This document shows positions 46,058 through 59,036 of a DNA stretch of 64,000 nucleotides, piece by piece. The DNA lies in contig OZ021721.1 of the NCBI GenBank assembly GCA_963978545.1, forward strand, positions 35,823,348 to 35,887,347. Direction: 5' to 3'. The notes beneath the pieces were generated by a model that was given only the letters and a program-made list of their open reading frames with translations, did not search any database and was not told where the DNA came from. How positions within the stretch are numbered: position 1 is the first letter of the stretch; every line of letters begins with the position of its first letter. The DNA comes from Linyphia triangularis (taxonomy: Eukaryota; Arthropoda; Arachnida; Araneae; Linyphiidae). The position numbers were made by a program, and so were the translations under genes.

Positions 46058-47878
46058 AGTAAAGACAAAGACGAATGGTCACCTTACCTTGAAATGGCTT
46101 TACAGCTTTCAATTATATTTTTATCACATATTAGTAAAGCCCCAAATTAAAGATATTAGCTGTAATTAATATTTTTCATTCAATGTTTTAATTTGAAATG
46201 TCAATTTAATTTCACGAATGAAATAAAAAAAATTTTACCATCACTATATTTTTCTCTACTTTTTCCAAAATTACTGTATAAACTTCAAAGGTGAAGTGTT
46301 CGTGGTGAAAGTTATGTCTTCTGATTGATGCTAATGTTTTTGGAAGGGTAAAATTATGTTTTATTAACTGACATTTATGTAAAGCAAATCATTCACTGTA
46401 GAGGGACATTTTGATTTTTCAACTTAAGAAATCTCGCTGCTACACATGGGATTTGAATTAAAAATGTTCCTATCCATTTTAGAAAAACTGATACTTAAAG
46501 GTCAATATTTAAAAACTTCTATACTGTTAAACAATATTCCTTAAAAATTAACATGAATTAAATGAATTGCGACACTATAAAAATTATATTCTTACCCATT
46601 TCTATAATCTTGTAAAAGGATTAAAAGTGATTTTAGGATTTAACTATGATTTTTTCTAAGCTTACCACATAGTGAGAAATTTATTTGTGGCAAGTTTGGG
46701 TGAGTGTTAACATCATAGAAAAAAAAGTTTTGTTTCCCATCAATGTAAACATTCAAACAAATAAAATTTTAAAATATTCAATTTTGAATTCTTTTTTCGG
46801 TGAACTCTATGCTGCTCCACATTACTAAACCAAATTTATCAACTTTAACGCATTAAATTTAAAAAAAAAAAAAATAAGAAAATTATCTAACAACAAAAGC
46901 ATCCTTTTGGATAGCTTAAGGGATGCTTAATGTTTTAAATATTAACTTCTATAGTTCTACTACTTTTAATGCAAAATTTTGTTTTATTTTAAAATATTAA
47001 GTTATTTTCATTTTGTTTACCACCTCTGGATAGTTGGAAGGGGGTTAAACAATAAAATTTTATTTGTACAGTCCCTTTTACCTTAACTTCTAAATCTATC
47101 TTAAATTAGCATTATTTACAATAAGGAATTTAGCTGGAAATAATTATCCTCATTTATAAAAAATTTCAATGATTGATGGCACTATCAAATTTTCTCTTGC
47201 AGAAAGCAGCAGTTTTGATCAAACGTTATCATTTATTTCATTGATTTTTTTCATTTTGTCGTTTTCATTATTCAATATGTTTAATTAACTTTTTATTTTT
47301 TTAGTTTATGAATCTGGCTTTATGAAATAATGTTAAGGGATGCAAGCCCTGAAAGACCATAACAATCACTTTTCTGATAAAAGAGGGGGTTCAAACAGTT
47401 TCATTATTTATGTTGTCTTCTAAATGACTTTGCAGTCAGCTTCTGTGGACTTTGATCATTGCCCTTTACATGTTTTTACTGCCTGTTTTTATAGAAGCCT
47501 CTGACCTATTGGACCCTGCATGAGCCCTTGTGTGTTAAATTGCAATTTTAAATTTGGCTGTATGAAAAAAAGTAAAATTCAATTGTCAGTGTAAAGAAAG
47601 CAACAGAAACTAAAGTATGTCTTATTCTTCCCCTGGTCTATAAAGCGCCTTAACAATGAAATGGGTTGTTATTCCACTAACGAGTTTGCATAACGAAGAA
47701 ATTTGTGTAATTTGTTACCATGCATGCTATTTTTACTATTGTTATTTCTTCAATTTCTTTTGCCTTATACCATTATTAAAAATAATTTAAATTTCTTATC
47801 TTTTATTATTTAATAGCTAGTAATCTTCTGATACAAGATTAACAATTGATTTTCATTGACTAAATTTTTTTATTAAAG
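46058..47878. other. SYAP1 intron 1, 3' part
   Basis: AT-rich intronic sequence without recognised elements or exons. It ends in a T-rich tract and the acceptor TATTAAAG at 47871-47878. Confidence 0.6.
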
Positions 47879-47961
47879 GTTATCTGTATGGTATTGCAAA
47901 CAAAACTAGTCGCACACTAACTGAGACAGCAAAGCAATTGAAAACTACTGTTGAAGAAAAT
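47879..47961 (+). CDS. SYAP1: SYAP1/Sap47 exon 2
   Basis: This 83-bp exon lies between an AG acceptor at 47877-47878 and the donor GTAAGT at 47962. With the base carried from exon 1 it completes a Ser codon and reads YLYGIANKTSRTLTETAKQL, then KTTVEEN, leaving phase 0. The pattern 'LY.(I/V)A.K....LTETAK.LK..VEE' is the amphipathic, probably coiled-coil stretch that precedes the BSD domain in SYAP1 proteins. Too short for an ORF scan but well supported by frame and splice sites. Confidence 0.85.
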
Positions 47962-48340
47962 GTAAGTTTGTTTTTCTTGGCTTGAAATGTTTTTATTATA
48001 TATTTACTACTTAACCAACTAAAAATTTAAACTTAACAATGTAAATATATTTCATTTGCATAGTTTTTCTCAAGAAAAAAAATCTTTTGAATTATTGGGA
48101 TATGTGTAGAGTATTTTAACACCTTGCAAAAGCTAGCTTACTAGTTATTTAGATTTATCTTATAAAATAAATTGCTGTATGAGTGTAAGGATTTTGTCTG
48201 TATTTACTCTCCCAATGTAAAAGCCAGATATTTTGATTCTAAGCTTTATGTAATTAGTACAAGCATTTAAAATGTAATTTACTATTATGTGTTATTATAC
48301 CTTTCAATTTAGTTGCAATAGATTAAATACTTTTTTGCAG

Positions 48341-48481
48341 AGCATATTAGGAGATTTCAACAAGGAACAAGAGGCTTTTGTAACTAGTAAAAATGCTGAT
48401 GCCAAAGATGAGTGCCCGCTTCCTTGGGATGGTGCAGAAGATGTGGAAAATGTTAAACAGCAAATTATATCTTTATCAGCA
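48341..48481 (+). CDS. SYAP1: SYAP1/Sap47 exon 3
   Basis: The 141-bp exon follows TTTTTTGCAG and precedes the donor GTATGT at 48482; it is in phase 0 on both sides. It encodes SILGDFNKEQEAFVTSKNAD, then CPLPWDGAEDVENVKQQIIS and LSA. The 'ILGDF.KEQ..FV' motif and 'PPW....(D/E)E.....QI..LS' are the conserved lead-in to the BSD domain of SYAP1 orthologues. The 379-bp intron before it is plain AT-rich sequence. Confidence 0.9.
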
Positions 48482-48606
48482 GTATGTTTAATTTAAGATT
48501 ACTGTCAATTATGTGTAGTGGGTATAAAGTTAGAAGAAAAGTATAGGTTCTAAAAACCTGCAGCTGATGTAACTAAAACTCATATCGCCCTGAGCATGAG
48601 TTTTTA

Positions 48607-48969
48607 CAGTCAAACCTCATTATCTGGACACCTTTGGGGACAACAGAAAAGTGACATTGTTACTGGAGTAACGTGATAAACAGAGTAGCTCTAAAACTAA
48701 AATTACTGTTTGATGAATACAGGTTGAAATATTTATAAAAAATACATATTTTGAAAATCAGCTTATAATTATCAGAAATTAATGAATTTAAGTTTTTTTA
48801 TTACATTAAATACCTATAAATCATTAGAAGTGGATAGTACTTTACTTACTAACATGACGGTTCATTTGGAGCAAATTTTATTAAAAGTCAATGGAAGAGG
48901 ACTTAAAAAAAGCGTTGTGAAAACCGGAGTGACGTCTTATCAAGGTGTCGGGATAAGCTTGTTTTACTG
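48607..48969. mobile_element. Small pogo-like MITE in SYAP1 intron 3
   Basis: The 363-bp unit starts CAGTCAAACCTCATTATCTG and ends, reversed, CAGTAAAACAAGCTTATCCC. About 19 of 26 terminal positions match, and TA lies on each side (48605-48606 and 48970-48971). CAGT...TTATC ends with TA duplications are typical of Tigger/pogo MITEs. It abuts the larger inverted element that starts near 48990, so it could instead be the decayed end of that element. Confidence 0.5.
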
Positions 48970-48989
48970 TATTTCCAATGTACAGCAAA

Positions 48990-51330
48990 AGCCCAGCCAA
49001 ACGTAGATTTTTTAAAAATTTCATTGGAGATTTCAAATTTGTGTAAAGTTTTCTTTTTTGATTTTGAAGATTTTTAATTTTTTATAGCAAAAAAGCTGAA
49101 TTTGCACTGTTTAGAAATGACTATGTATTTAAACAAATATTATATATATATATATTTTTTTTCTGCAAAATTCCAGTTTGTCTAGGATACTGAAGTGTCT
49201 TATTGAGCCTAGTGTGAATATTTTTCAAAGAAACATTAATGTTCTTCGTAAATATTCTGTGTTCAGTTTTCATCGGCATATATCCGGAAAACATTCAGGT
49301 CTAAATATGTTGTGGTTAGATGCCAAATCTAAACAAATCTAGCTTGTTTTAATTGTATAAAAAAGAAGGTTTTTGTAATCGAAATTCCATTATCGACAGC
49401 AGCCAGAAAAAACATTCTGCAAAAAAGTGTGGTTTATTTGGAATTCTAATATCCAAAAGAAATGTATATATCTTGTATCTATTCATTCTTACAGTGTTTA
49501 TTGCATTAAAAAATATTCATTTTCAGAATATGTGTAATTTGTATATCCGGAATCCTTGTAGATTTACGCACTACTTTTACTGTTGTTATGGTAAAGAAAA
49601 AGGATTTTCCACTTGAAATTGCGTTCTCATCTGCATCCGGCAAAGTTTAATTAAGTAATTCAAAATCACAAATTTGATTTTAAATTTTGTAATGGTTTCT
49701 CAGGAATTCGGTTTGTAGGCTAGACTTGATCTACATATGGAGCATGCATTTCACGAAATTTAAAGCTGCATATAACAAATGCATTCCATTCTGTATGATA
49801 TCGATACATCTGTAATTCAGTTATATCTATGATTTTATTTGATTTAATATGTAAATTTTCAACCGCATCTAGAAAATATGCAATGCTGCTGAATTGAATT
49901 CTTTTTATCATAAAATTCTTGTTTCACACAAACCAGAATAAAATCTAATTGCATCCATTTAATGGATGCTGCAAAATGGAATGTACCTTCCCCTTTAATT
50001 CCCATACATTTGCAATCAAAGTTTCATTTTTAGGCTAGTTAACTGTTTTGTGTACAAACAGTGTGTGTGTTTGCGACAAACTTCTTACTTAACACTTACT
50101 TTGCTTCTTACTTAACAAGATTCCGAACGCCTAAGTGCCGACCAAACGGTGTAGTGGTTAGCGTGCTAGCTTCTGGACCGCGAGGTTACGGGTTCGAGTC
50201 CCGTGTAGGCATGGGTGTTTGTAAATGTATGTTGGCTTGTCAAATGATGAATGTTTCGGCGCATTATAGCCCTCGTGTTGCTGACGGCGCCAGATAATCT
50301 GAATACAACCAACCAACCGAACGCCTAAGTTCAACTAAGGTTTCAAAACTGGCACTTTTAGTGATCACCATGATTTCTTTAAATTAAAACTATTAAAAGT
50401 AAATTCTCGATTAAAAAATTTCTTCCACAACTGCTTCCTAAAATATGCCAACATTAACTGAATTATAAAATAAATATGGTAAATGTGCAGTTTAACTTGG
50501 ATAACATGTTGTATCTTTTATATATTTATTTTTTGCAGAAAGTATGGGTAAAATTTTGCTGGATAGTATTAACGTATATTTTTAGTTTATTTTAGTTATG
50601 TTTTCAGTTTAAAAATATTAATTGTTTAGATGATTAGTCTATAAACAGTCAATCAAATTTCAAACTGATTATTTTGTAAATTATCTTGAATTCCGTGAGG
50701 ATTTGCATTAGAATTCTTTTATTCCTTTTTACTATACAAACAATATAATAGTACTATTCGATGGTCATTTTCCCAAGCATATTTTACGTTAAGGTACAAA
50801 GTGAATATTTTGTGAGGAAGGGGCAAACAATGGATTACCAGAGCTTCTAAATGCAAAAAACACTTTTCCAGAATTCTTGAAAGCTGATCATGAAAACGTA
50901 TACAGGGAAACTTTCCCTCCGTAATAGAAATAGGGATCATCCACTCTGTCTTACTGGTAACACTCAAATATAGGTTCTGGTGGGATCGGTTTTTATTGGG
51001 AGAGTTTAGTATCTTTTTTTTTTTTACATATTTTGCAATGCATAATGTTCTTTTTTTTACAGAATTTAAGATATGAAAATGATTTAATTTGTTATACCAG
51101 ATTTCATGTTATTACCAATTTTAAGAGTAAAATATAACATTGTAACTAAAATTGACGTGCAAAATATTTTTTAAATATTCCAGTTGTAAGGTTTTTAATG
51201 TTAGGTATTAGCTTTATTTGCAGTTTAACATATGGTTAAAATGAAAATTTGGCAAAAAAATATCGATATTCAATTAACGGTAAAACTCAGTTATCCGGAA
51301 ATCCTAATTTTACGAGGATTCTGGGTAATT
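48990..51330 (-). mobile_element. Pogo-like non-autonomous element, inverted copy, in SYAP1 intron 3
   Basis: This region is a diverged inverted copy of 57238-59155. For example 51040-51320 matches the reverse complement of 57250-57560 (shared CTGATATGAAAA-like, TAAAATATAACATT, ATATTTTTTAAATATTCC, GTTATCCGGAAATCCTAATT). The parts 50760-50960, 49610-49900 and 49360-49450 match 57600-57840, 58180-58450 and 58620-58720 in the same reversed order. The outer TIR on the right has lost its end. A family 1 SINE is inserted at 50137-50316. Divergence is high, so it is an old copy without coding capacity. Confidence 0.65.
50137..50316 (+). mobile_element. tRNA-derived SINE, family 1, in SYAP1 intron 3
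   Basis: Complete copy: GCCGACCAAACGGTGTAGTG (A box region), GGGTTCGAGTCCCGTGTAGG (B box), the GGCGCATTATAGCCCTCGTG body, and a 3' end CAACCAACCAAC. The perfect 14-bp target duplication CCGAACGCCTAAGT is at 50123-50136 and 50317-50330. It has the same orientation as SYAP1. Confidence 0.95.
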
Positions 51331-51642
51331 TTTAAAAAAAAAACACAGATATCATACATGAAATTGTTTTGCTTTGCACTACCACCCACGCTTGATCTGA
51401 TGTTGAAAAATGCAATCATAACTTAAGAGGAAGTTGACTTTTAAAATTATATGTAGTTTGAGAAATAATTCAGCAATGTTTTAAAATTTTTAAATAATTG
51501 AATATAAGAAACTAGACAAGAATGAATATAAAGGGCCGAATAAGAGTGTTTAGCAAACTACTTAAAATGGGGAAAATGTGTGTACTTCATAGAATAGTTT
51601 ATTCAGATTAACGTAATGTGAAGATATTGGTTGGTGATATGA

Positions 51643-51748
51643 ATTTTATTTCATTCAAGTAGTAGCGTTTTCAATTAAAAAATACCAAGCCAATAAAACG
51701 GATTCAAGTTCCGTCTATTGTTATTTTGTTACTTGAATGAAATAAAAT
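51643..51748. repeat. 19-bp perfect inverted repeat with 68-base loop
   Basis: ATTTTATTTCATTCAAGTA (51643-51661) is repeated in reverse complement at 51730-51748. In SYAP1 intron 3 RNA it could form a hairpin. It may mark the ends of a small unknown element or be a fold-back remnant. Confidence 0.7.
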
Positions 51749-51749
51749 A

Positions 51750-53064
51750 CATGTTTATAAAAACTTATTTTAAAAAGAAGATATTAAATTATATTTACTT
51801 TCCCCATGAATTAAAGGATCCATTCTCTAGAAATCAAACACGGTTTGGAAACAGATACCCAATCTACTGAAACTGGTTAAAAGTTGCTTTTACTACTCGT
51901 GCTTTTTTTTTTCTCTCTTTTTTTTTTATCTGTTGTGTGTAACCTAGGGCAAGTCTAAGGTTTTTAACAGTAAATGTACATATACATTTAGAGCTAGAAG
52001 TAGTCAACAAATGTTTTCATGTTATCTTTTCAATATAAACTATTCAACTGCATTTCTTGGTTTAAATGAGTCGTCCATTTCCAAAAGTGCCTAATTGACA
52101 AAATTGGAAAAGTCGAGATTTTAATTGCATGTTGGCACAACTGAAATACACATTTTAAAATAGTTTTACAGTGGCAAAAGTTTCTAAATTTTATTTAAAA
52201 AAAAGGACTGAAAATCGAGTACAAATTCAAACCGGGCCTAGTTGCATTTCATTCCATTTCCAAAACTGCCTTGTTGCATACTCGGATACTGTTCCAAAAC
52301 TACCAACTTGCTGCATCCAAGATGGCGGCATTCATGAAGTCATTTCCAAAACTTGCTAGTTGCAATTAAAAAGAGCCCTACCTACTAGTTGTAAGCTTCC
52401 ACAAAATTGTTTACTCTGAAAAACTGGGGGACATTTTCATAATGCAGACCTATATTTCTACATTTTTTATTAATGATTACTGTTGGCTAACCTACTACTT
52501 TTAGGGTATCAGTTATATTTATTCAGCTGTGTTGATTGAAAGTTGAGTGATTTCTATCAGGTTATGTCTCGTACTATGTTGTCTTTTCTTGTGATCTTGT
52601 GAAAGAAAATTAGTTTAAATATTACAAATGTTGAAGAAGAAATGAGAGTTGAAGGTGTTGTGAAAATTATAAGCGGAAGTAAAAGTTGTTTGTTTTAAAC
52701 ATTTTAACATTGCATGTAATCTCATTGCTGTTTTTGATTTCCAAAGCTGACCAGTTGCATTTACAATGCCAAAACTAGCTAATTACAAAAAAACTTATCA
52801 AAAACTGCCTATTTGCATATTAAAACAGCTTATTACTACTTTATATAAAATAATACTGACCTAAAATCTCATAAATTGCATTTCTAATTTATTTACAGAT
52901 TTTATAAACATAACAGTCATAAATTAACTCTTGAGTTTAATAAAATACAGATTTCTCTCGTTTCCTGAAAAGTTGTCCCCCTCCTAGGCAACTATGCACT
53001 TTTGAAAATGGACGACTCAAATGTGTGCTTCAAATTTTTTGTTTTATTCATGTTTATTTTTCAG
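51750..53064. other. SYAP1 intron 3, 3' part
   Basis: AT-rich, with the word CCAAAACT and AGTTGCAT variants repeated between 52080 and 52800 (for example TTTCCAAAACTGCC and GCTAGTTGCAA), suggesting a decayed short tandem repeat. It ends in TTTATTTTTCAG before exon 4. Confidence 0.5.
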
Positions 53065-53204
53065 GATAAAAGAAATTTTCTGCGAAGCCCTCCAACTGGT
53101 GTTATGTTTGATTTTAATTTTGATAGCATGTACCCAGTGGCCAAAGTCATGTTAAAAGAGGATCCTGCTCTGGAGAAAATGAGATTTGAAATTGTTCCAA
53201 AATT
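53065..53204 (+). CDS. SYAP1: SYAP1/Sap47 exon 4, BSD domain first half
   Basis: The 140-bp exon lies between TTTTTCAG and the donor GTAAGT at 53205, carrying two bases of the next codon. It encodes [20 protein letters not shown], then [20 protein letters not shown] and FEIVPK. This is the strongest match in the window: FLR.PP.GV.F.F.FD.MYPVA..ML.ED..L.KMRF..VPKL is the hallmark of the SYAP1 BSD domain's first helices. The domain is a three-helix bundle also found in TFIIH p62 and DOS2. Confidence 0.95.
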
Positions 53205-56200
53205 GTAAGTGATGAAGTTTGCAAATAAAAAACATTTTTAGTATTTCATGTTTCTAAGGTAAAGACAAAACAAGGAACATTTAGTATACTTTTCAGAAAC
53301 CTTTAAAGTTTGATAAACTTATGTGTGAGTGTGTTGTACAATTTAACATTCAGCTAATCTGGTTGGCTTAGTTGGTCAAATTGTGGAAATACTATTTCTG
53401 ATTGTTTCCTTGCACTAAAAGAGTCTAGAATGTATGCTTAAAATGACTACTCCAAATTTTAAACTTTTTTTATCCTGACAGAAGACCTGCATTTGTTTCT
53501 TTTACTTACAATATTTGTTGTGTTTTCCCAAGGGTACTGACCAAATACATGAACAGTATGTGTTTACTCTTGGTGGTGGCTTTGTTCTGCATTGTATGAC
53601 CTAATGCACACTTGGAGTTCTCATTAATGAATTCCAGAAAGTTTTCTTAAAAGGAAAATTGACCTATATACAGCTCTAACTACATTGTCACACAGCTGTT
53701 GTCTTGAATTATTTTTATAATTAAGATTTCCTGCTGCAAAATTAGATATTTGAAAATATGAGAAAAATCCATTTTCTACTAAATTATCTTTACTTATATA
53801 TAAAACTAAAATTTTTGTTGGTTTGTTACTTAGCTAGTTAAAAACGGTAGAACAGATTTTAATGAAATTTCCAGGTCTTATTTATTACATCCTGAAATAG
53901 CATATAGTTTAAAAATTATAATTTTTTTTAACAATGAGATCTGCTTAATTTTACATTAGAAATAAAAAGTTTTTCCACAATAATTTTTTAGTATTAATGT
54001 TGATTTTAATGCATTTCAAAATCACTGTTGACATAGTGATTTACAAAAGCCAATTACAACAAGATTGTGCCGGATTTGTATTGGGAGTGCTGAAGAATTA
54101 TCTCCTTTGGCAATATTGCTGGGGAACAGTGCACATGCCCTTGCATCAAGTAAATTGCTGCATATCCCTAATGATTTATGGGTGGTTTTCAAATTCAATG
54201 CATTTTTTAAATTGTAATGTTTTCCAAAATAATAAAATTGACCATTGTTGGTACTATTACTTTAACTTATTATTATAAGTTTAATTTTTCTCTAAAATGG
54301 ATAAAAAGGCTGCTATGCTGTATATATTCAAATAATATCATAAATAGGTTTCAAATCCATCATTTGCACCCTTATTTGTAATTTTTAGCCAAAAGCTTTA
54401 TTTTTAGTTTTTTTTTTTTTACAAAGTAACAAATCTGATATGATTTGGGCAAGCAGATGTTAATGTGTAAAATGTTCTAATTCTAAAAGTGTATATATAC
54501 ATGCATTTTCTTAACAATATAACATGTAAAAACAATTAAAATTTTACAGAAAAATATGCAATATTATACTTTAATAAAATTCAAAACATTCAGAAATCTT
54601 CAAATTTCTATCTTACAACTAAAAACAAAATTCAAGTAAAAATTCATAAATAAAACATAAAATTAAAATCATGTATATTAATTAAAATTTATTTTTTTAT
54701 TATGATTGAACTAGAATTTTTACAGATTACAATTTATGATATCTGAAGAAAAACACAGGCGACCTCTTCGGTCCATGTTTGGACATAAAGAGTTTCATAA
54801 CTATATCATCCTCTTCAATTATACTGATACCATCTACTTTTGGTCATGAGAATTTTTTGATATTTTATCGTATTTCAGAAATTTAACATTTATGTCTTCT
54901 GTATTCACATTAGTTTGAGCCTGAACTTGTCTAAAAAAATGCTTTATCAGAACGGCCACAGAACCTGGAAATCAGGGAAATGTCAGGGAGCTTTATAAAA
55001 TTTCACGAAAATCATGAAAAAATTTCTTTGTTCTGGAGATACATTTCCCCGTTCATCCGTATTTTGGTGCCATTTTCCCAGAGATGTATGGTTATAATCG
55101 TTAGAAGTTTAACATTATGGAATAATTTCAATTTTTCATTACTGCCAAAACTATTTTTTAAAAATTGACGTATTATCTCTTCAGCATACATATTCTATTT
55201 GATCAGGGTGTCTACACATCTGGAAAAGGTGGGGAAATTCGAAAAGAAGTTTGTGGTAAAATCAGGGAATTTTTTAGAAATCTGTCAGGGAAATCAAGGA
55301 ACTTTTTTCCTGAATTTTGTGTCCCCCCTGTTTAATGTTCACTTTGTCTTAAATGTGACAAGAACATAAGATCCTGCAGAAATTTTAATATTTGAATCTT
55401 CTAAATCAAGATCCTCCGGAAACAGACCTGACATTTCACTTAGATAACACAAAACAATTAATATGTACCAGAAACTAAAAAAATTTGAAATGATATTTTA
55501 TAGATTTTTTTAAATACATAAATTCTTCAATGTTATTTTATATATTGTAAATTTGTAAAATATGGGGAAAAGAATTACTGTCGCTTTGGAAAGCTTATGT
55601 TCTAGAATTGCTCTTTGTTAAAAATTTACATAAAAAAAGTTTAGAGCATATTCTTATAATATTATTCATTATTCATCATATCTCTTAATAGCATGTATTT
55701 TTAGAAAAAATAAACACCAAATCCCATTTGTCATTGATTTTCAAAATAAAAAATACTCTTTTGTTGGACATCAAACATGCTTCAAATTGGGAATTCACCA
55801 TTGTAAATATGAATGCTTAGTGATTTGGTACTCTACTAATGCATCCAGGATTATTGCAGTAATTATTAGAAATACTTACTAATATATAAAAGTGAAAGTT
55901 CTTTGATTTGGTTTTTAGCTACGCTATATAGATTTAAACATTGTTAAAGACTTTCTAAGAGGCTTTAATCAATTAAAATTTATCATCATAAGAAGACTTA
56001 TACAAATCATTGAAGACATAGCAAATTATACTATTTAGCTAGTTTATATAAATTAAATAGAGATTCCAGTTTATATTTGATATTTTTTTTTTTTTCAACT
56101 TTCAAGTTTAATAGCAATTTTACATAGTAGAAACCGGTGAAATGCACTGATATTTAAAATGTGCACTGATGATGTAATTTTCTTTAAGATATATTTGAGC

Positions 56201-57074
56201 AATTGTCTGGAGCTGATGCATAGGCCATCAGGATATTTTTTCTGCTCTTAAACTAGGTCATTTTATATTTTAACTAAATGTTCATATTCCACTGATGCAT
56301 GGAACATGGATGTGTCTCGTATGTCAGCGGATATAAATGTATATTGACCCATTTAAAATAATTACTTTTGCATATAACTTTACCACTAACTAATATTATA
56401 TAAAACATAACTAGTAGATTCATCATAATTCTGCAATTCAAATCTGTTAGAATTAGAAAAAGAGTAAAAATATTCCATAAGTATACCAGAGAATTGCCCA
56501 CTTTTTTGGTGGATTACATGTTATTTTTCCAAAAATACTCCAGGCTTTTAGCTTTGCTAAAGTTCATGTTGCTGATGTTTTTTAACAAATTTTAAGAAGT
56601 GTTCTGAAGTTTTTCCCTTGATAGAAAATGTGTGAATATCAAATAGCATTTTATTTACCACACATTTCAAAACAACAAGTTGTTACAGCAGACCAAGTTT
56701 TTTTTTTTAAATGCTATTATTTTGAAGTGAGTTCTAAACAAACTTATACCAACTCATTCCTAAACATAGGTCCATTTTCTACCCAGATACAGAAATAATT
56801 TTATAACAGCACCTAATCACTCAAAATATAAAAATAGAGCTTAAGTAATATTTCTAGTCCTGTAATATTTTTCTGACCACCATAAAAGTTCAATTATTAA
56901 ATGTATTTGCATTTAAATTATTAATTTTTTGGTAATTACTGCTTTTTAGTGTTTTCTTTTTGTACTGGTGGCTGTCATTTGACAATAAAAAAATCATATA
57001 TTAATATGAATAATAAAGTATAATTTTGAGTTGCAAAGATAAAATTAATTTTAGTTTCCTCTTTTTTATTTTAG
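53205..57074. other. SYAP1 intron 4
   Basis: 3.9 kb of AT-rich intron. The part 54960-55320 has repeated GGAAATCAGGGAA-like words and a 'GGGTGTCTACACATCTGGAAA' type phrase (split over 55207-55227), which marks a dispersed repeat. There is no conserved coding sequence. It ends TTTTTTATTTTAG. Confidence 0.55.
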
Positions 57075-57166
57075 AATTAATGAAGAAAATTTTTGGAGAA
57101 ATTATTTTTACCGTGTGCAGTTGGTAAAAAATTCATCAAGGTGCAGTAAATTGGCTCATCAGAAAT
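57075..57166 (+). CDS. SYAP1: SYAP1/Sap47 exon 5, BSD domain second half
   Basis: The 92-bp exon joins in frame to exon 4 (VPK-L) and reads INEENFWRNYFYRVQLVKNS, then SRCSKLAHQK, with donor GTAAGT at 57167. FW.NYFYRV is the most conserved signature of the BSD domain: the adjacent Phe-Trp pair packs in the domain core. One base is carried into exon 6. Confidence 0.95.
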
Positions 57167-57237
57167 GTAAGTTCTAATTCATACAATTTTCTGTAACATT
57201 CAGATCAGTGCTGTATGAAAATATGAATACGGTTATA

Positions 57238-59004
57238 CAGTAAAAGCCCGATTATCCGGAATCGCCGGGAAATTAGGATTTCCGGATAACCGAATTTTCT
57301 GGTTAATCGAATGTCAATGTTTTTTCGCCAAATTTAAACGGTAAATAACGCTAGTGATGGCATCTAACATCAAAATCGTTACAACCGGAATATTTAAAAA
57401 ATATTCTACTTGGCTTTTTTAGTTAAAATAATGTTATATTTTACCATTATAATCGGCATTAATTTGAAATATGTTACCAAAATTAAATAATTTTCATATC
57501 AGAAATTCCGTAAAAAAAAATATAGAAGATTAAGCTTTGTAAAATCTGTAAGTAAAAAAAAAAAATAGAGAAGTCTCTTGATTGTACCGATTCTAACCGA
57601 ACCTATATTTTAGGGTTACCGGGCGGACAAAGTGGACTCGCTATTTCAGTTCCGGAGGGGAAGTTTTCTTGTGTGCGTTTTCACAGTCAGATTCCGAGAA
57701 TTCTGGAAAAGCAACTTTTGTATTTGGAATCCCGGTGATTCCATTGTCTTCCCTCCTTCCCACACACAACCTACTTTGTACCCTAAAGTAAAATATGCTC
57801 GGGAAGACGACCTTCGTATTCAAAAAATGACTATTATGTTGTATAGAAAAAAGGAATACAAGAATTGTAATGCATATCGCCACGAAATTCCGGATAATTT
57901 ACGGACTATTAAGTTTTGAATTTGATTGTCTGGTTGTTGGCTAATCCAAAAATAAATATTATTAAAACAAAATTACAGCGAAACAGATTTATTTTTTAAT
58001 TGATTGCAAAACACGCTAATAGTATACAATAAAATATAACCCATACTTTTTGTAAACAAAAAAGAAAAAGAAACATTTTCCGTTTTGTGTACAAAATGGT
58101 TGACTAGCCTACAAATCGAAATTTGATTGGGATTATAGGGGGAAATGCATTTAAATGGATGCAATTAGGTTTTATTCTGATTGATCATTCGGCCGAATTG
58201 CACATTTTCCGGATGCGGTTGAAAATTTACAAATAAAATCGCGGGTATAAATGAATTATGGATGCATCGATACTGTACGGAATAGAATGTTATCCGTTAT
58301 GCATGATTTAAAATTTTGTGAAATGCATGTTCCATATGTAGATCTAGCCTACAAACCGAATGATTAATTTTATCCGGATTTTGGTCAAACCATTAACAAA
58401 TTTTGAATTTCCTAATTACTCTTTGCCGGATGCGGTTGAGCACGAAATTTCAAGTAGAAAATCACCTTTCTTTGTTATAATTACAGTGAAAGTAGTCCAT
58501 AGATTTATAGATTCCGCACATACAAATTACACATATTCTGGAAACGAATATAAATTTTTATGCAATAATCGATGCAAAATTAAATAGGTGCAAAAAGTGC
58601 ATTTTTTTTTTTTTAATTTTTTTTTTATTAGAATTCCGGATAAACCAAATTATCTACTGGAGAATGTTTTCCCGATGCTGTGGATAATGGAATTTTGATT
58701 ACGAAGCCCTCTTTCTTATACAATTGAAACAAGTTAGATTTGTTTATAGATTCGGCAAATAACCACAGTATATTTATTTTTTCGGATATATTTCGGAAAA
58801 AAAACCATTTTCCATTAAGAATATTAAGGTTTTTTGCTGAGAATTCACAGTTGTTTGAATAAGAACTTCGGCATTCCGGATAAACCGGAATAAAAAATCA
58901 CTTTTTATAATAAAATATTTATTTCTAATCAATGCAAATTCAGCTATTTCGCCATTACAAATTAAAAACCATCAAACTAAAGAGAAAAAAAACACTCAAC
59001 TTTG

Positions 59005-59036
<32 letters not shown>

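Noticed and set aside
50137..50210. tRNA gene call at the SINE heads (also 10853, 16526, 22313, 59805)
   Set aside because: A and B boxes are present, but each is joined to a shared non-tRNA body and flanked by target duplications, so they are SINEs, not tRNA genes.
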